Positions 26,625 through 35,974 of a stretch of DNA of 64,000 bases are shown piece by piece (position 1 is the first letter of the stretch; every line of letters starts with the position of its first letter). Source of the stretch: Deltaproteobacteria bacterium HGW-Deltaproteobacteria-2 (GTDB taxonomy: Bacteria; Desulfobacterota; Syntrophia; Syntrophales; Smithellaceae). Location: assembly GCA_002840505.1 (NCBI GenBank), contig PHBC01000003.1, positions 95,412-159,411 of the forward strand, given 5' to 3'. The translations under genes were made by a program, and so were the position numbers. The notes beneath the pieces are model-generated. The model saw nothing but the letters and a program-made list of their open reading frames with translations, ran no database searches and was not told the DNA's origin.

Positions 26625-27407
26625 TCACTTTTCATCAATTTCAACATTTTCTTTTTTCTTTTCAGCAAATTTTGATACAAATATACTCACTTCATAAAGA
26701 AACATCAAGGGTATGGCCATCAATATCTGGCTTAAAGCATCGGGAGACGGAGTTAAAGCGGCAGCAATCACAAAAATAGCTAAAACGGCATACCTTCTTT
26801 GCCTGGAAAGTTTTTCAGCGTTTACTATTCCCAGCTTGGTCAGAAAAAAAATAAATATCGGCAATTCAAAAGATAAACCAAATCCCAGTAGAAATGTCAC
26901 AAAAAGTGAAAGATAATCTTTAAAAGAAAGCATTGCCTGTAAATATTGATTGTTAAAACTGACGAAGAATTCAAAGGCAGGAGGCAGAGCGATAAAATAC
27001 CCGAATAAAACACCGGTTATAAAAAGACCGGATGAAGAAATTACAAAAGGAACCACATATTTTTTTTCCTTGGGCAATAATCCCGGCGCAATAAATTTCC
27101 ATATCTGATAAAGAATAAACGGACTGGTAATTATCAGAGAAGCAAAAAAAGCTACCTTCATGTATGTAAAGAAAGCTTCCGTCAAACCGGTATAAATCAG
27201 ATAACTATTCTTAGGCAGAACCTGGGTGAGTGGCCTGGTAACTATATCGAAAATCCAATCTTTATAATAATAACAGCCGGCAAAGCCAATACCCAGAGCA
27301 ATTAAAGAGTTGGTGAGTCTTTTGCGCAACTCTACCAAATGTTCGGTCAAAGACATTTTGTGCTCTTCGTTAGTTTCGGTGATTTCCGTGGTTTCCGTAT
27401 TTTCCAT
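26625..27407 (-). CDS. tatC: Twin-arginine translocase subunit TatC
   Basis: 260 residues with six predicted membrane helices. TatC signatures: SLTEHLVELRKRL at the N-terminus, the conserved Glu in LTEAFFTYMKVAFF, FILYQIWKFIAPGLLPKEKK, and LTPSPDALSQILMAIPLM. An acidic Thr/Glu-rich leader (MENTETTEITETNEE) precedes the core, and Met18 is a possible alternative start. It is the receptor for twin-arginine signal peptides. It sits between tatA and the PBP gene in one minus-strand unit. Confidence 0.95.
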   Translation of the reverse strand: MENTETTEITETNEEHKMSLTEHLVELRKRLTNSLIALGIGFAGCYYYKDWIFDIVTRPLTQVLPKNSYLIYTGLTEAFFTYMKVAFFASLIITSPFILYQIWKFIAPGLLPKEKKYVVPFVISSSGLFITGVLFGYFIALPPAFEFFVSFNNQYLQAMLSFKDYLSLFVTFLLGFGLSFELPIFIFFLTKLGIVNAEKLSRQRRYAVLAIFVIAAALTPSPDALSQILMAIPLMFLYEVSIFVSKFAEKKKENVEIDEK

Positions 27408-27463
27408 AGTTTGAAGTTTTGCCTGTCTTCAGCTTTAAAATGTAAGGGGATTTATTGTGAAAC

Positions 27464-27742
27464 TTATTGTTTTAAGGAAATGTTATCAGACGAATCGGCT
27501 TTTGTTTCTTCCACATCGGGCTTTTTCATTAAAAGAGAATCTTTCCAACCATCGTCGTTCTTCGGTTTTTCATCTTCCTTTAAGGCATCTTTTAGATCCT
27601 CAGTGACGCCTTCTGTTGCTTTTTTAAATTCGCTAAAGCCTTTACCCAGACTTTTGGCAAGATCAGGCAGTTTTTTGGGCCCCACAATAATTAAAGCAAT
27701 TATTGCAATTATTATAAGTTCCTGCATTCCTATGCCAAACAT
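27464..27742 (-). CDS. tatA: Twin-arginine translocase TatA/TatB-family subunit
   Basis: 92 residues. A short N-terminal helix with polar Glu8 (FGIGMQELIIIAIIALIIV), the hinge GPKKLPDLAKSLGKGFSEFKKA and an acidic, Lys-rich disordered tail. The GP hinge is shared by TatA and TatB; the GKGFSEFKKA amphipathic helix favours TatA. It is upstream of tatC with a 56-base gap. A GGAGG lies about 10 bases before the ATG. Confidence 0.9.
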   Translation of the reverse strand: MFGIGMQELIIIAIIALIIVGPKKLPDLAKSLGKGFSEFKKATEGVTEDLKDALKEDEKPKNDDGWKDSLLMKKPDVEETKADSSDNISLKQ

Positions 27743-27833
27743 TGATAATTAATTCCTCCGTAATAATTGAGATATACCTATATATTGATTCCTGTTTTTG
27801 TCAATGTTTTTTGCGAACATGACAAGATTACTA

Positions 27834-27862
27834 TTGACATAAAAGATTTATTTTAGTAGCAG
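27834..27862 (+). promoter_or_regulatory. Candidate promoter of the first OmpA-domain gene
   Basis: TTGACATAAA begins at 27834 and aligns with the same block at 28711 ahead of the second paralog; TTTTAGTA follows in both. The -10 box is poor here (TAGCAG at 17 bases). The call rests on conservation between the two paralog leaders. Confidence 0.35.
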
Positions 27863-27949
27863 AATAACTACTTTAAGATTACATATTTAAAACGTAAACA
27901 GTTTCCCCAAAAAATCAATTTGTCAAACTTAAAATGAAAGGAGAGTATT

Positions 27950-28543
27950 ATGAAAAAAATTGGAATATTAGCGGTTATAATAATGTTAATGGCTGTCGTC
28001 ACGGCAGCACAGGCAGAAGTCAGGGCCGGTGGGTTACCCCCCATTGATGTAAATGACAGCATTAAGGACTGTAATTGTCGTTTGTTTCCAGAATGCTGTG
28101 CTCAGCCAGTAGCCGCACCAGAACCTGCTCCTGCTCCAGCCCCTGTTCCTGCACCTGCACCAGCTCCTGCTCCAGTGAAGGAAAAAGTAACCATAACCCT
28201 TAATGTGCAATTCGATACAAACAAAGCAGTCATCAAGGAAAAATATAATGACGACATTAAGAAAGTGGCAGATTTCATGAAAGAATTTCCAGATACAACC
28301 GCTGAAATTGGAGGTCATACTGACAATATTGCCAGTGCCGCCTACAATCAGAAATTATCAGAAAAACGCGCTAACAGCGTTCGTCAATATCTTATCGACA
28401 AATTCGGAATTGACGGATCACGCTTGACCGCTGTCGGTTATGGACTGACTAAACCGGTTGCCGGCAATGACACAGAAGAAGGACGACAGCAGAACCGCAG
28501 AGTTGAAGCTGTCATGGAAGCAGTAAGGACAGTATATAAATAA
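27950..28543 (+). CDS. OmpA-domain outer-membrane/peptidoglycan-linking protein (paralog 1)
   Basis: 197 residues behind a strong AAAGGAGAG site. Signal peptide MKKIGILAVIIMLMAVV...AQA, a short Cys-containing segment (CNCRLFPECC), a Pro-Ala linker (PAPAPAPVPAPAPAPAPV), then an OmpA C-terminal domain about 85-190 (VQFDTNKAVI, GGHTDNIASAAYNQKLSEKR, NRRVEAV). The domain binds diaminopimelate in peptidoglycan through the conserved Asp and Arg. No beta-barrel is present. An intrinsic terminator follows directly. Confidence 0.93.
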   Translation: MKKIGILAVIIMLMAVVTAAQAEVRAGGLPPIDVNDSIKDCNCRLFPECCAQPVAAPEPAPAPAPVPAPAPAPAPVKEKVTITLNVQFDTNKAVIKEKYNDDIKKVADFMKEFPDTTAEIGGHTDNIASAAYNQKLSEKRANSVRQYLIDKFGIDGSRLTAVGYGLTKPVAGNDTEEGRQQNRRVEAVMEAVRTVYK

Positions 28544-28577
28544 GTTTTAAACAATCAGAAAATTCTAAAGAGATATC

Positions 28578-28618
28578 AGGTCCCATAACCGCTTTAAAGG
28601 TTATGGGACCTTTGTTTT
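28578..28618 (+). terminator. Intrinsic terminator after OmpA paralog 1
   Basis: AGGTCCCATAACC (28578-28590), an 8-base loop, GGTTATGGGACCT (28599-28611), then TTGTTTT: a perfect 13-base stem with a T-rich tail. Confidence 0.9.
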
Positions 28619-28710
28619 GGACCACCCTAAATGTACAAATGATTATGTTTTTAATATAATATTAACGTGATTAAACAATCAGAATTTATTAACAAATTAT
28701 AAGAATACCT

Positions 28711-28739
28711 TTGACATAAATAATATTTTTTAGTATTAA
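28711..28739 (+). promoter_or_regulatory. Candidate promoter of OmpA paralog 2
   Basis: TTGACA at 28711-28716, a 17-base spacer and TATTAA at 28734-28739. The block aligns with the region upstream of paralog 1. Confidence 0.5.
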
Positions 28740-28829
28740 TAAAGAGCATTTATTGAAATGCTGGCATATTTTAAAGTGTAACTATCCCCAAAAAATCAAC
28801 TTATCAAAAAAAGATGAAAGGAGAGTGTC

Positions 28830-29333
28830 ATGAAAAAAATTGGAATTTTAGCAATTATTATAATGCTGATGGCTGTCGTCACGGCAGTGCAGGCGGAAAC
28901 AAGGGCCGGCGGTTTACCGGAATTAACAATAGATAATCGTATTCCAGACTGTAAGTGTCCACCATGCTGCGGTTCACCCACCACAGTCACTGTTGCACTT
29001 AATGTGGAATTCGATACCAACAAAGCAGTTGTCAAAGATATATATAATAATGATATTAAAAAGGTAGCAGATTTCATGAAAGCATATCCCAAGACTACCG
29101 CCGTAATTGAAGGCCATACGGATAATATAGCAAGCGCAGAATACAATCAGAAATTATCGCAAGCTCGCGCCAATAGCGTCCGGCAGTACCTGATCAACAA
29201 TTTTGGAATTAAGGCCTCCCGCTTAAGCGCTGTTGGCTATGGACTGACTAAACCGATTGCCAGCAATGACACCGAGGAAGGACGGCAGAAAAACCGCCGG
29301 GTACAAGCTGTCATCAAAACAGTAAAAAATTAA
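28830..29333 (+). CDS. OmpA-domain outer-membrane/peptidoglycan-linking protein (paralog 2)
   Basis: 167 residues, nearly identical to paralog 1 in the signal peptide and OmpA domain (VEFDTNKAVV, EGHTDNIASAEYNQKLSQAR, NRRVQAV), but the Pro-Ala linker is missing and replaced by CKCPPCCGSPTT. The untranslated leader is duplicated too (CCCCAAAAAATCAA, then AAAGGAGAGT). A tandem duplication with its own promoter and terminator therefore explains the pair. Expected location is periplasm or outer membrane. Confidence 0.93.
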   Translation: MKKIGILAIIIMLMAVVTAVQAETRAGGLPELTIDNRIPDCKCPPCCGSPTTVTVALNVEFDTNKAVVKDIYNNDIKKVADFMKAYPKTTAVIEGHTDNIASAEYNQKLSQARANSVRQYLINNFGIKASRLSAVGYGLTKPIASNDTEEGRQKNRRVQAVIKTVKN

Positions 29334-29360
29334 TTTAATTGTATTAAATTCAAAATCTTG

Positions 29361-29400
29361 AGGCTCCATAATCGTTACATGTTTATGGAGCCTTTTTATT
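29361..29400 (+). terminator. Intrinsic terminator after OmpA paralog 2
   Basis: AGGCTCCATAA (29361-29371) pairs with TTATGGAGCCT (29383-29393), followed by TTTTATT. Confidence 0.88.
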
Positions 29401-29502
29401 GAAACATTCTCGGAAACAGGCCATCGGAAATATTTTGCTCTTTAAAGTCATTTATGATAGACGAACTATAGTCTTGAATTGGCAGTTTGAAAGAAGGTAC
29501 AC

Positions 29503-30558
29503 TTGCCCAGAAAAACAGGTATTGTCAAAGACACCAGATACTTACAGCATTCGGCAGGATTTGCCCATCCGGAAAGTCCGGAAAGGCTAGCCGCAATTTA
29601 TGAAATGCTGGAAAATCCTTTGATGGATTGGAAATTCACTCACATAGAACCGCGTGAGGCCACCCACAAAGAGATTGAAATGATCCATTCGCCTTCTTAT
29701 GTACAATTTATTGCCAGTACTGCGGGACAACGCAGTGTATATCTCGATCCCGACACGGCCACTTCACCCGAAACTTATGAAATTGCGAAGCTGGCAGTTG
29801 GCGGAGTTTGCAATGCCATCGATAGCGTCATTAAGGGTGAAGTAGATAACGCTTTTGCTTTTGTACGTCCACCGGGGCATCATGCGGAAAAAGATACCGC
29901 CGCCGGCTTTTGCGTATTCAACAATATTGCCATCGGGGCAATGCATGCTATATCGAAATACGGCATGAAAAAAATATTGATTGTGGACTGGGATTTGCAC
30001 CATGGAAATGGCACCCAGCATAGCTTTTACAAAGATCCGCGGGTTTTATACTTTTCCACTCACCAATATCCTTATTATCCGGGGACGGGAAGTTTGCAGG
30101 AATTTGGCCAGGGAGAGGGAGAAGGTTACACTGTCAACGTCCCTTTACGGGAAGGCGCAGGTGATGTCGCCTTCGTAAAAATATACCGCAATGTCTTACA
30201 GCCGCTGGCGTTGGAATTCAAACCGGAACTGATTTTGTTGTCCGCCGGTTTCGATACCCACTTTCAAGACCCGCTGGGCGGAATGCGCGTAACACCGGAA
30301 GGATTCGCAGCCATGGCGCGCATATTACTCAATATTGCCGAAACATGTTGCCAGGGACGCTTTGTAGCCGTGCTGGAAGGCGGTTATCACGTCGTTGGAT
30401 TAACCAGATCGGTAAAGGCTGTCCTGGAAGAGATGCTTGATGAAACACATGTTTCAGAAGAGAGGCTCTCTCATCTTGAAAAAGATGCCGATGAAGAAAC
30501 CGAACAATTAATTAATAAAGTCATTTCCAGAATTCGTCCCTACTGGAAAGTGTTCTAA
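29503..30558 (+). CDS. Histone deacetylase / acetoin utilization-family zinc hydrolase
   Basis: 351 residues from a TTG with GAAGG upstream. It shows the arginase/deacetylase fold with all metal and catalytic motifs: RPPGHHAEKDTAAGFC (His-His dyad), VDWDLHHGNGTQ (Asp and His zinc ligands), SAGFDTHFQDPLGG (second Asp) and LEGGYH. It would remove acetyl groups from acetyl-lysine or acetylpolyamine substrates; the substrate cannot be told from sequence. It lies upstream of gatC with a 12-base gap and may share its transcript. Confidence 0.93.
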   Translation: MPRKTGIVKDTRYLQHSAGFAHPESPERLAAIYEMLENPLMDWKFTHIEPREATHKEIEMIHSPSYVQFIASTAGQRSVYLDPDTATSPETYEIAKLAVGGVCNAIDSVIKGEVDNAFAFVRPPGHHAEKDTAAGFCVFNNIAIGAMHAISKYGMKKILIVDWDLHHGNGTQHSFYKDPRVLYFSTHQYPYYPGTGSLQEFGQGEGEGYTVNVPLREGAGDVAFVKIYRNVLQPLALEFKPELILLSAGFDTHFQDPLGGMRVTPEGFAAMARILLNIAETCCQGRFVAVLEGGYHVVGLTRSVKAVLEEMLDETHVSEERLSHLEKDADEETEQLINKVISRIRPYWKVF

Positions 30559-30570
30559 GGAGATTATGTT

Positions 30571-30858
30571 TTGAAAATAAGTTCCCGGGAAGTTGAATAT
30601 GTGGCACATCTGGCACGCCTGGAAGTAACGGAAAAGGAAACTGAAAAATTTACCGCCCAGCTCAATGATATTCTACTCTATATAGATAAGCTAAATGAAT
30701 TGGATACGAAAGGCGTGGCACCAATGAGCCATGCTATTGCTGTAACTAACGCTTTTCGCGAAGATAAAATATTGGATTCTATCGGCACAGAAAATTCATT
30801 GACCAACGCGCCGGATGCGCGGGGTGAATTCTTCCGGGTACCCAAAGTCATCGACTAA
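30571..30858 (+). CDS. gatC: Asp-tRNA(Asn)/Glu-tRNA(Gln) amidotransferase subunit C
   Basis: 95 residues from a TTG (MKISSREVEYVAHLARLEV), the standard GatC opening, ending in PDARGEFFRVPKVID. GatC wraps around GatA and GatB to stabilise the complex. The start is odd: an ATG-TTT-TGA mini-frame at 30566-30574 carries the better-placed AAGGAG and overlaps the TTG. Confidence 0.93.
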   Translation: MKISSREVEYVAHLARLEVTEKETEKFTAQLNDILLYIDKLNELDTKGVAPMSHAIAVTNAFREDKILDSIGTENSLTNAPDARGEFFRVPKVID

Positions 30859-30981
30859 CGACTTTGGAAAAAGTTCATCTACTGCGTTGTGCTGCAACCT
30901 TCGTCATTGCGACGTACGAAAATAGTACGCCTCATTCCTCAGGTTTTGCACGCCTTGTATCTGAATCTTTTTGCAAAGCCG
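30859..30981 (+). repeat. Dispersed repeat filling the gatC-gatA spacer
   Basis: It begins right after the gatC stop. The ends are imperfect inverted repeats of 15 bases (CGACTTTGGAAAAAG and CTTTTTGCAAAGCCG); an inner pair is ACGTACGAAAATAGTACGC. The interior (TTCATCTACTGCGTTGTGC, CCTCATTCCTCAGGTTTTGC) is of a type I associate with abundant short repeats in deltaproteobacterial genomes. No coding potential is seen. Confidence 0.7.
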
Positions 30982-31030
30982 TTTAAAAAATTAAAATACC
31001 GATTTGTGTAACAATGTTATCAAGGAGACT

Positions 31031-32488
31031 ATGGAGTTAAATCAGTTTACCATTCATGAATTGCAGGAAAAAATCAAAAACGGCGACGTGTCGGCAACAC
31101 AGATTACCGAGTCTGTTTTTTCACGAATTGACGCCGTGGAAGAACGAGTGCATTCCTACATCCGTTTGATAAAAGATGAAGCTCTTGCCGCTGCGGCAAA
31201 AGCTGATGAGAACATTAAAAAAGGCGATATAAAACCATTAACCGGAATTCCCATTGCGTTGAAAGATATTGTCTGCACTAAAGGCATCATCACGACATGC
31301 GGTTCGCACATATTGCATAATTTTGCACCGCCTTATAACGCCACCGTCGTGGAAAAACTGACGTCTGCCGGAGCAGTATTTGTCGGCAAAACTAACATGG
31401 ACGAATTTGCCATGGGATCTTCGACGGAAACTTCGTATTTCGGCCCTACCCGCAATCCCTGGGATCTGGAAAGAATTCCGGGCGGCTCCAGCGGCGGCTC
31501 CGCAACGGCGGTTGCCGCGGATGAATGCATCGCTTCCATCGGTTCCGACACCGGCGGTTCTATCCGCCAGCCGGCGGCGCTTTGCGGCGTTGTCGGAATG
31601 AAACCGACGTATGGACGTGTCTCTCGATTCGGACTTATCGCTTTCGCGTCTTCGCTTGATCAAATCGGACCTTTTACCAAAGATGTAGAGGACTGCGCTA
31701 TTATGATGAATGTTCTGGCCGGATATGATGCAAAAGAATCAACTTCCGTTCCCATGGAAGTGCCCGATTACCGGCAATTTGTCGGACGTGATATCAAAGG
31801 CTGGAAGATAGGAATTCCCAAAGAATATTTTATTGAAGGCATTGATCCGGAGGTGACCGCTGCCATTAAAAAAGCAATAATGGTAATCGAACAAAGCGGC
31901 GGACAATGCGTGGATATTTCTCTGCCGCATACTCAATACTCTGTAGCTACTTATTATATCATCGCTCCGGCAGAGGCCAGTTCCAATCTGGCACGTTACG
32001 ACGGCGTTAGATATGGCTTCCGGTCGGCCGATGTTCGCGAGCTTTTAGAAATGTACAGAACAACCCGCATGCAGGGATTCGGCGCGGAAGTTAAAAGAAG
32101 AATCATGATAGGCACCTACGCCTTGTCTGCCGGGTATTACGATGCTTACTACAAGAAGGCTTCCCAGGTGCGGGCGTTAATCAAGCGAGACTTTGAAGAG
32201 GCTTTTAAAAAGTGTGATGTTATACTTACTCCGACAACGCCGACACCGGCTTTTAAGATCGGCGAAAAAACAGATGACCCGCTGCAGATGTATCTTTCCG
32301 ATATTTTCACCATATCAACAAATCTGGCGGGAATACCTGGAATTTCGGTTCCCTGCGGATTTACTTCCGGCGGCCTGCCGATAGGAGTGCAATTTCTGGC
32401 CGGCCATTTTGAGGAAGGAAAATTAATTCAAATCGCCTCTGCTTACGAGAAAAACGCCAAAATTGAAAAGAGGAGGCCTGCGTTATAA
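31031..32488 (+). CDS. gatA: Asp-tRNA(Asn)/Glu-tRNA(Gln) amidotransferase subunit A
   Basis: 485 residues from the ATG at 31031, which has AAGGAG upstream; an in-frame TTG at 31004 is less likely. Amidase signature: Lys in [13 protein letters not shown], the Ser pair in [15 protein letters not shown] and the cis-Ser/Ser in [15 protein letters not shown]. It releases ammonia from glutamine and channels it to GatB. Its presence implies that the organism makes Gln-tRNA and/or Asn-tRNA by transamidation. Confidence 0.96.
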   Translation: MELNQFTIHELQEKIKNGDVSATQITESVFSRIDAVEERVHSYIRLIKDEALAAAAKADENIKKGDIKPLTGIPIALKDIVCTKGIITTCGSHILHNFAPPYNATVVEKLTSAGAVFVGKTNMDEFAMGSSTETSYFGPTRNPWDLERIPGGSSGGSATAVAADECIASIGSDTGGSIRQPAALCGVVGMKPTYGRVSRFGLIAFASSLDQIGPFTKDVEDCAIMMNVLAGYDAKESTSVPMEVPDYRQFVGRDIKGWKIGIPKEYFIEGIDPEVTAAIKKAIMVIEQSGGQCVDISLPHTQYSVATYYIIAPAEASSNLARYDGVRYGFRSADVRELLEMYRTTRMQGFGAEVKRRIMIGTYALSAGYYDAYYKKASQVRALIKRDFEEAFKKCDVILTPTTPTPAFKIGEKTDDPLQMYLSDIFTISTNLAGIPGISVPCGFTSGGLPIGVQFLAGHFEEGKLIQIASAYEKNAKIEKRRPAL

Positions 32489-33918
32489 TGGATTTTGAAA
32501 CAGTCATCGGGCTGGAAGTTCACGCCCAAATGTTAACCGACACAAAAATTTTCTGCGGCTGCTCCACAAAATTCGGCGCATCGCCCAACAGTCATACCTG
32601 TCCCGTTTGTCTGGGCATGCCCGGAGTTCTGCCGGTCTTGAATAAAAAAGTTGTCGAATACGCCATGAAGATGGCGCTGGCAACAAACTGTGGAATAAAT
32701 AAATCCTGCGAGTTTGCGCGTAAAAATTACTTTTATCCCGATCTGCCCAAAGGATACCAGATATCCCAATACTCCTATCCTCTGGCGGAACACGGCCATG
32801 TTATTCTGGATATAAACGGAGAGCAAAAGAAAATCGGTATCACGAGAATTCATATGGAAGAGGACGCCGGCAAGCTGATGCACGACGAACACAACCCAGT
32901 AAGTTACGTTGATCTGAACCGCACCGGCGTTCCGCTGATTGAAATCGTCAGCGAACCGGATATGCGTTCATCCGAAGAAGCGGCCGACTATCTCAAACGC
33001 CTGCATGAAATTCTGGTTTATCTGGAAATTTGCGACGGGAACATGGAGGAAGGATCGTTTCGCTGCGATGCAAATGTATCCATCAGACCTAGAGGTCAGA
33101 AGGAATATGGCACCAGAACGGAATTAAAAAATATGAATTCCTTCCGCAATGTACAGCGCGCATTGGAATATGAAATCAAGCGCCAGCAATATCTTGTGGA
33201 AAACGGCGGCACGGTGATTCAGGAAACACGTCTGTGGGATGACGCTCAAGGCGCCACCAATTCCATGCGCAGCAAGGAAGAAGCGCACGACTACCGTTAT
33301 TTCCCTGATCCCGACTTGGTTCCGATTTTGGTTGATGACGCCTGGGTCGAAAAAATCAAAAAAGATCTTCCCGAATTGCCGCTGGTCAAACGGGAGAGAT
33401 TCGTCAAGGATTATCAAATTCCCGCTTACGACGCCGGCGTACTGACAGCCGACAAGGCGCTGGCGAATTACTATGAAGAAGTGGTCAAGCTCTGCGCCAA
33501 ACCCAAAGTCGCCAGTAACTGGATTATGGGCGACGTTATGAAATTTCTTAATGAAGATAAACTCGATATCCGTCAATGTCCCATCAAGGCGCAATCCCTG
33601 GCCGATATGATCCGGCTGATTGAAGAAGGCACCATCAGCGGTAAAATGGCCAAAGAAATAGTCGAAGATATGTACAAAACCGGTAAATCGCCGCAAATGA
33701 TTATCGAAGAAAAAGGCCTGGTGCAAATTACGAATGAAGGCGAACTGGTAAAGACTATCACTGCCATCATCGAAGCCAATCCAGGGCAGCTTAAGGATTA
33801 TCGCGGCGGCAAGGAAAAACTTTTCGGTTTTTTCGTTGGTCAGGTGATGAAGGCGACTCAGGGCAAAGCCAACCCTCAGCTCGTCAATGAACTTCTTAAA
33901 AAGATGCTTGCCGAATAA
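32488..33918 (+). CDS. gatB: Asp-tRNA(Asn)/Glu-tRNA(Gln) amidotransferase subunit B
   Basis: 476 residues; the ATG shares one base with the gatA stop (TAATG). Motifs: VIGLEVHAQ at the N-terminus, zinc-site Cys residues ([19 protein letters not shown]), the kinase/amidation active site [11 protein letters not shown] and [17 protein letters not shown], and the tail domain [11 protein letters not shown] that contacts tRNA. Standard length. Confidence 0.97.
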   Translation: MDFETVIGLEVHAQMLTDTKIFCGCSTKFGASPNSHTCPVCLGMPGVLPVLNKKVVEYAMKMALATNCGINKSCEFARKNYFYPDLPKGYQISQYSYPLAEHGHVILDINGEQKKIGITRIHMEEDAGKLMHDEHNPVSYVDLNRTGVPLIEIVSEPDMRSSEEAADYLKRLHEILVYLEICDGNMEEGSFRCDANVSIRPRGQKEYGTRTELKNMNSFRNVQRALEYEIKRQQYLVENGGTVIQETRLWDDAQGATNSMRSKEEAHDYRYFPDPDLVPILVDDAWVEKIKKDLPELPLVKRERFVKDYQIPAYDAGVLTADKALANYYEEVVKLCAKPKVASNWIMGDVMKFLNEDKLDIRQCPIKAQSLADMIRLIEEGTISGKMAKEIVEDMYKTGKSPQMIIEEKGLVQITNEGELVKTITAIIEANPGQLKDYRGGKEKLFGFFVGQVMKATQGKANPQLVNELLKKMLAE

Positions 33919-33922
33919 CCAC

Positions 33923-34026
33923 GGGTATGTTCCGCAGCAAACTGCGGAACATAGCACCCTCCGCTGCGCGGGATTGTTCAATTTGCCAATTCCGCTACGC
34001 TTCGCTTTCGGAATTGGAGTTTCACA
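33923..34026 (+). repeat. Interspersed multi-hairpin repeat, copy C (gatB-mtnA spacer)
   Basis: TATGTTCCGCAG (33926-33937) pairs with CTGCGGAACATA (33942-33953); then CCCTCCGCTGCGCGGGATTG, TTCAATTTGC, CCAATTCCG paired with CGGAATTGG, and the end GGAGTTTCAC. It fills the entire spacer, and its last bases provide the GGAG 7 bases before the mtnA ATG. Confidence 0.8.
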
Positions 34027-35076
34027 ATGATTAGAACAATTTTTTGGAAAAATAACAGTGTAATTTTAATCGACCAGAATGCTTTGCCTATCGCTGAAAA
34101 ATATGTTGTCTGCAATTCGTATAAAGAAGTAATTTCCGCCATAAAGGATTTAACCGTACGCGGCGCTCCGGCCATCGGCGTTGCGGCCGCAATGGCGGCC
34201 GCGTTGGGAGCCCTGCACCTGCCCTCTTTATCTCCAAAAGAATTCCAGAAAAATATTTTAGCCATCTGCGACGAAATCGCAAAATCTCGGCCAACGGCAC
34301 GCAATCTCTTCTGGGCTTTGGAACGAATGAAAGAAGTCCTTTCTCGAGCAAAACCGGCAAGCCAAAGTAATCTGATTAAAGAACTAATCAATGAAGCGAA
34401 ATGCATTTGTTCTGAAGATATAGAAATCAACCGGCAAATGGGGAAAAACGGCAGCCCGCTTTTTGCCGACGGAGATAATATCCTGACTCATTGCAATGCC
34501 GGCGCCTTGGCAACGGCCGGATATGGAACCGCATTGGGCGTCATTCGCGCGGCCTGCGAACAGGGCAAAAAACTGCATGTATATGTGGACGAAACCAGAC
34601 CTGTACTTCAGGGCGCAAGACTCACCACATGGGAATTGAAAAAAGAAAAAATTCCTTTCACGCTGATTACCGACAACATGGCGGGATTTCTGATGAGCCA
34701 GGGAAAGATTGATAAGATTATAGTGGGAGCAGATCGAATCGCCGCCAATGGAGATACGGCCAATAAAATCGGCACCTATTCTCTGGCGGTTTTGGCCCGG
34801 GCGCATCGCATTCCATTTTACATAGCGGCGCCGCTTTCCACAATTGATGTTTCTTTAAAGACGGGAGAGGTCATTCCTATTGAAGAAAGAAAAAGTGAAG
34901 AAGTAACGAAGTTTAAGGGAGTTCGCAGCGCACCGGCTGGAACAAAAGTTTATAATCCGGCTTTTGATGTAACGCCGGCTAAATTTATCTCGGCAATTAT
35001 TACGGAAAAGGGAATCCTTACAAAACCATATTGCATCTCCATTTCCAGTATGCATAAAGGGGAAAAACGTTCATGA
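34027..35076 (+). CDS. mtnA: S-methyl-5-thioribose-1-phosphate isomerase
   Basis: 349 residues. eIF2B-like isomerase with VRGAPAIGVAAAMAAALG, THCNAGALATAGYGTALG (catalytic Cys), VDETRPVLQGARLTTWEL, VGADRIAANGDTANKIGT (catalytic Asp) and PAFDVTPAKFISAIITE. It converts methylthioribose-1-phosphate to the ribulose form in methionine salvage. It overlaps the next gene by 4 bases (ATGA). The proteins of the eIF2B/ribose-1,5-bisphosphate isomerase group are close relatives, but the Cys/Asp pair fits MtnA. Confidence 0.93.
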   Translation: MIRTIFWKNNSVILIDQNALPIAEKYVVCNSYKEVISAIKDLTVRGAPAIGVAAAMAAALGALHLPSLSPKEFQKNILAICDEIAKSRPTARNLFWALERMKEVLSRAKPASQSNLIKELINEAKCICSEDIEINRQMGKNGSPLFADGDNILTHCNAGALATAGYGTALGVIRAACEQGKKLHVYVDETRPVLQGARLTTWELKKEKIPFTLITDNMAGFLMSQGKIDKIIVGADRIAANGDTANKIGTYSLAVLARAHRIPFYIAAPLSTIDVSLKTGEVIPIEERKSEEVTKFKGVRSAPAGTKVYNPAFDVTPAKFISAIITEKGILTKPYCISISSMHKGEKRS

Positions 35077-35693
35077 AATTGTTTCTTTTTGATTTTGACG
35101 GTGTCCTTGTTGACTCATTGGATGTTTATGAAAAAACAGTTACCGATTGTCTCCAGAAAATAAATCAGCCGTTAACACGTGGCAGAGAAGAATTTCTGGA
35201 GCTTTTTGACAATAATTTTTACGAATCACTGGAAAAGAAAGGCGTTAATTTAGACGTGTTTATGGAAGCCGCCGAAGATATTATCGCGCGTATTGATTAC
35301 AGCAAAATGAAGCCCTTCAAAGCTATGCTGCCTGTCCTTAATGAACTCAGAAAAAATCATACACTTATAGTTATTTCCTCAAATGACAGCCCGACCATTC
35401 AAGAGGCTCTGCGCCTTTATCATTTTAATGGAATATTTCAGGAAATTCTCGGTTCTGATTTTAAGTTCAGCAAAAAAGAAAAAATTATCTACGCCGCAAA
35501 AAAATATTCTGGAGCGCCGAACGATATTTACTATATAGGCGACACAACCGGAGATATCAAGGAAGGCAAACAGGCTGGAGTTAAAACCGTGGGCGTAACC
35601 TGGGGCTGGCACAGTAAAGAAAAAATGGCCGCGGCCAAACCGGATTATCTTTTTGACAATCCGCATGAACTCTTGCATCTAAATCAGGTTTGA
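35073..35693 (+). CDS. HAD-family phosphatase (phosphoglycolate phosphatase-like)
   Basis: 206 residues. Motif I FDFDGVLVDS, motif II VISSND, motif III Lys (KFSKKEKII) and motif IV YIGDTTGDIKEGKQAG. A helical cap lies at 15-80, as in the Gph/beta-PGM subfamily. Overlap with mtnA suggests coupled synthesis and possibly a sugar-phosphate substrate linked to methionine or pentose salvage, but the substrate is not determined by the sequence. Confidence 0.88.
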   Translation: MKLFLFDFDGVLVDSLDVYEKTVTDCLQKINQPLTRGREEFLELFDNNFYESLEKKGVNLDVFMEAAEDIIARIDYSKMKPFKAMLPVLNELRKNHTLIVISSNDSPTIQEALRLYHFNGIFQEILGSDFKFSKKEKIIYAAKKYSGAPNDIYYIGDTTGDIKEGKQAGVKTVGVTWGWHSKEKMAAAKPDYLFDNPHELLHLNQV

Positions 35694-35700
35694 ATAAAAC

Positions 35701-35973
35701 ATGAAGGAAATATTGGAATACGTCAGTTCGTGGTCTGTTCTGAAATGGATTGTTCTTGTTCTTATTGCCGGATTTATCGGACAGTTCGGCAGGATGGCGG
35801 CAGAGGCAATCGCCGGGAAAATACGTGCGCGCCGCGAGAAAAACGAAGTTACGCCGAATGGCTCAACAAACTCATCCGAGTCTCATTCCCCATCAATCAG
35901 TGAAATTCCCGATAAAAAACTTGTAAAAGCACTGGCTAAAGCGAAGAAAAAGGAAGCAAAGAAAAAAGTTTAG
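35701..35973 (+). CDS. Small membrane protein of unknown function
   Basis: 90 residues, 7 bases after the HAD gene. One membrane helix (WSVLKWIVLVLIAGFIGQFG), a basic juxtamembrane segment (IRARREKN), a Ser/Thr-rich linker and a Lys/Ala-rich tail (LVKALAKAKKKEAKKKV). I do not recognise a family. The gene ends 1 base before the convergent ftcD stop. Confidence 0.7.
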   Translation: MKEILEYVSSWSVLKWIVLVLIAGFIGQFGRMAAEAIAGKIRARREKNEVTPNGSTNSSESHSPSISEIPDKKLVKALAKAKKKEAKKKV

Positions 35974-35974
35974 C

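Noticed and set aside
33124-33981. 285-codon minus-strand frame opposite gatB
   Set aside because: It is the antisense shadow of a fully conserved GatB.
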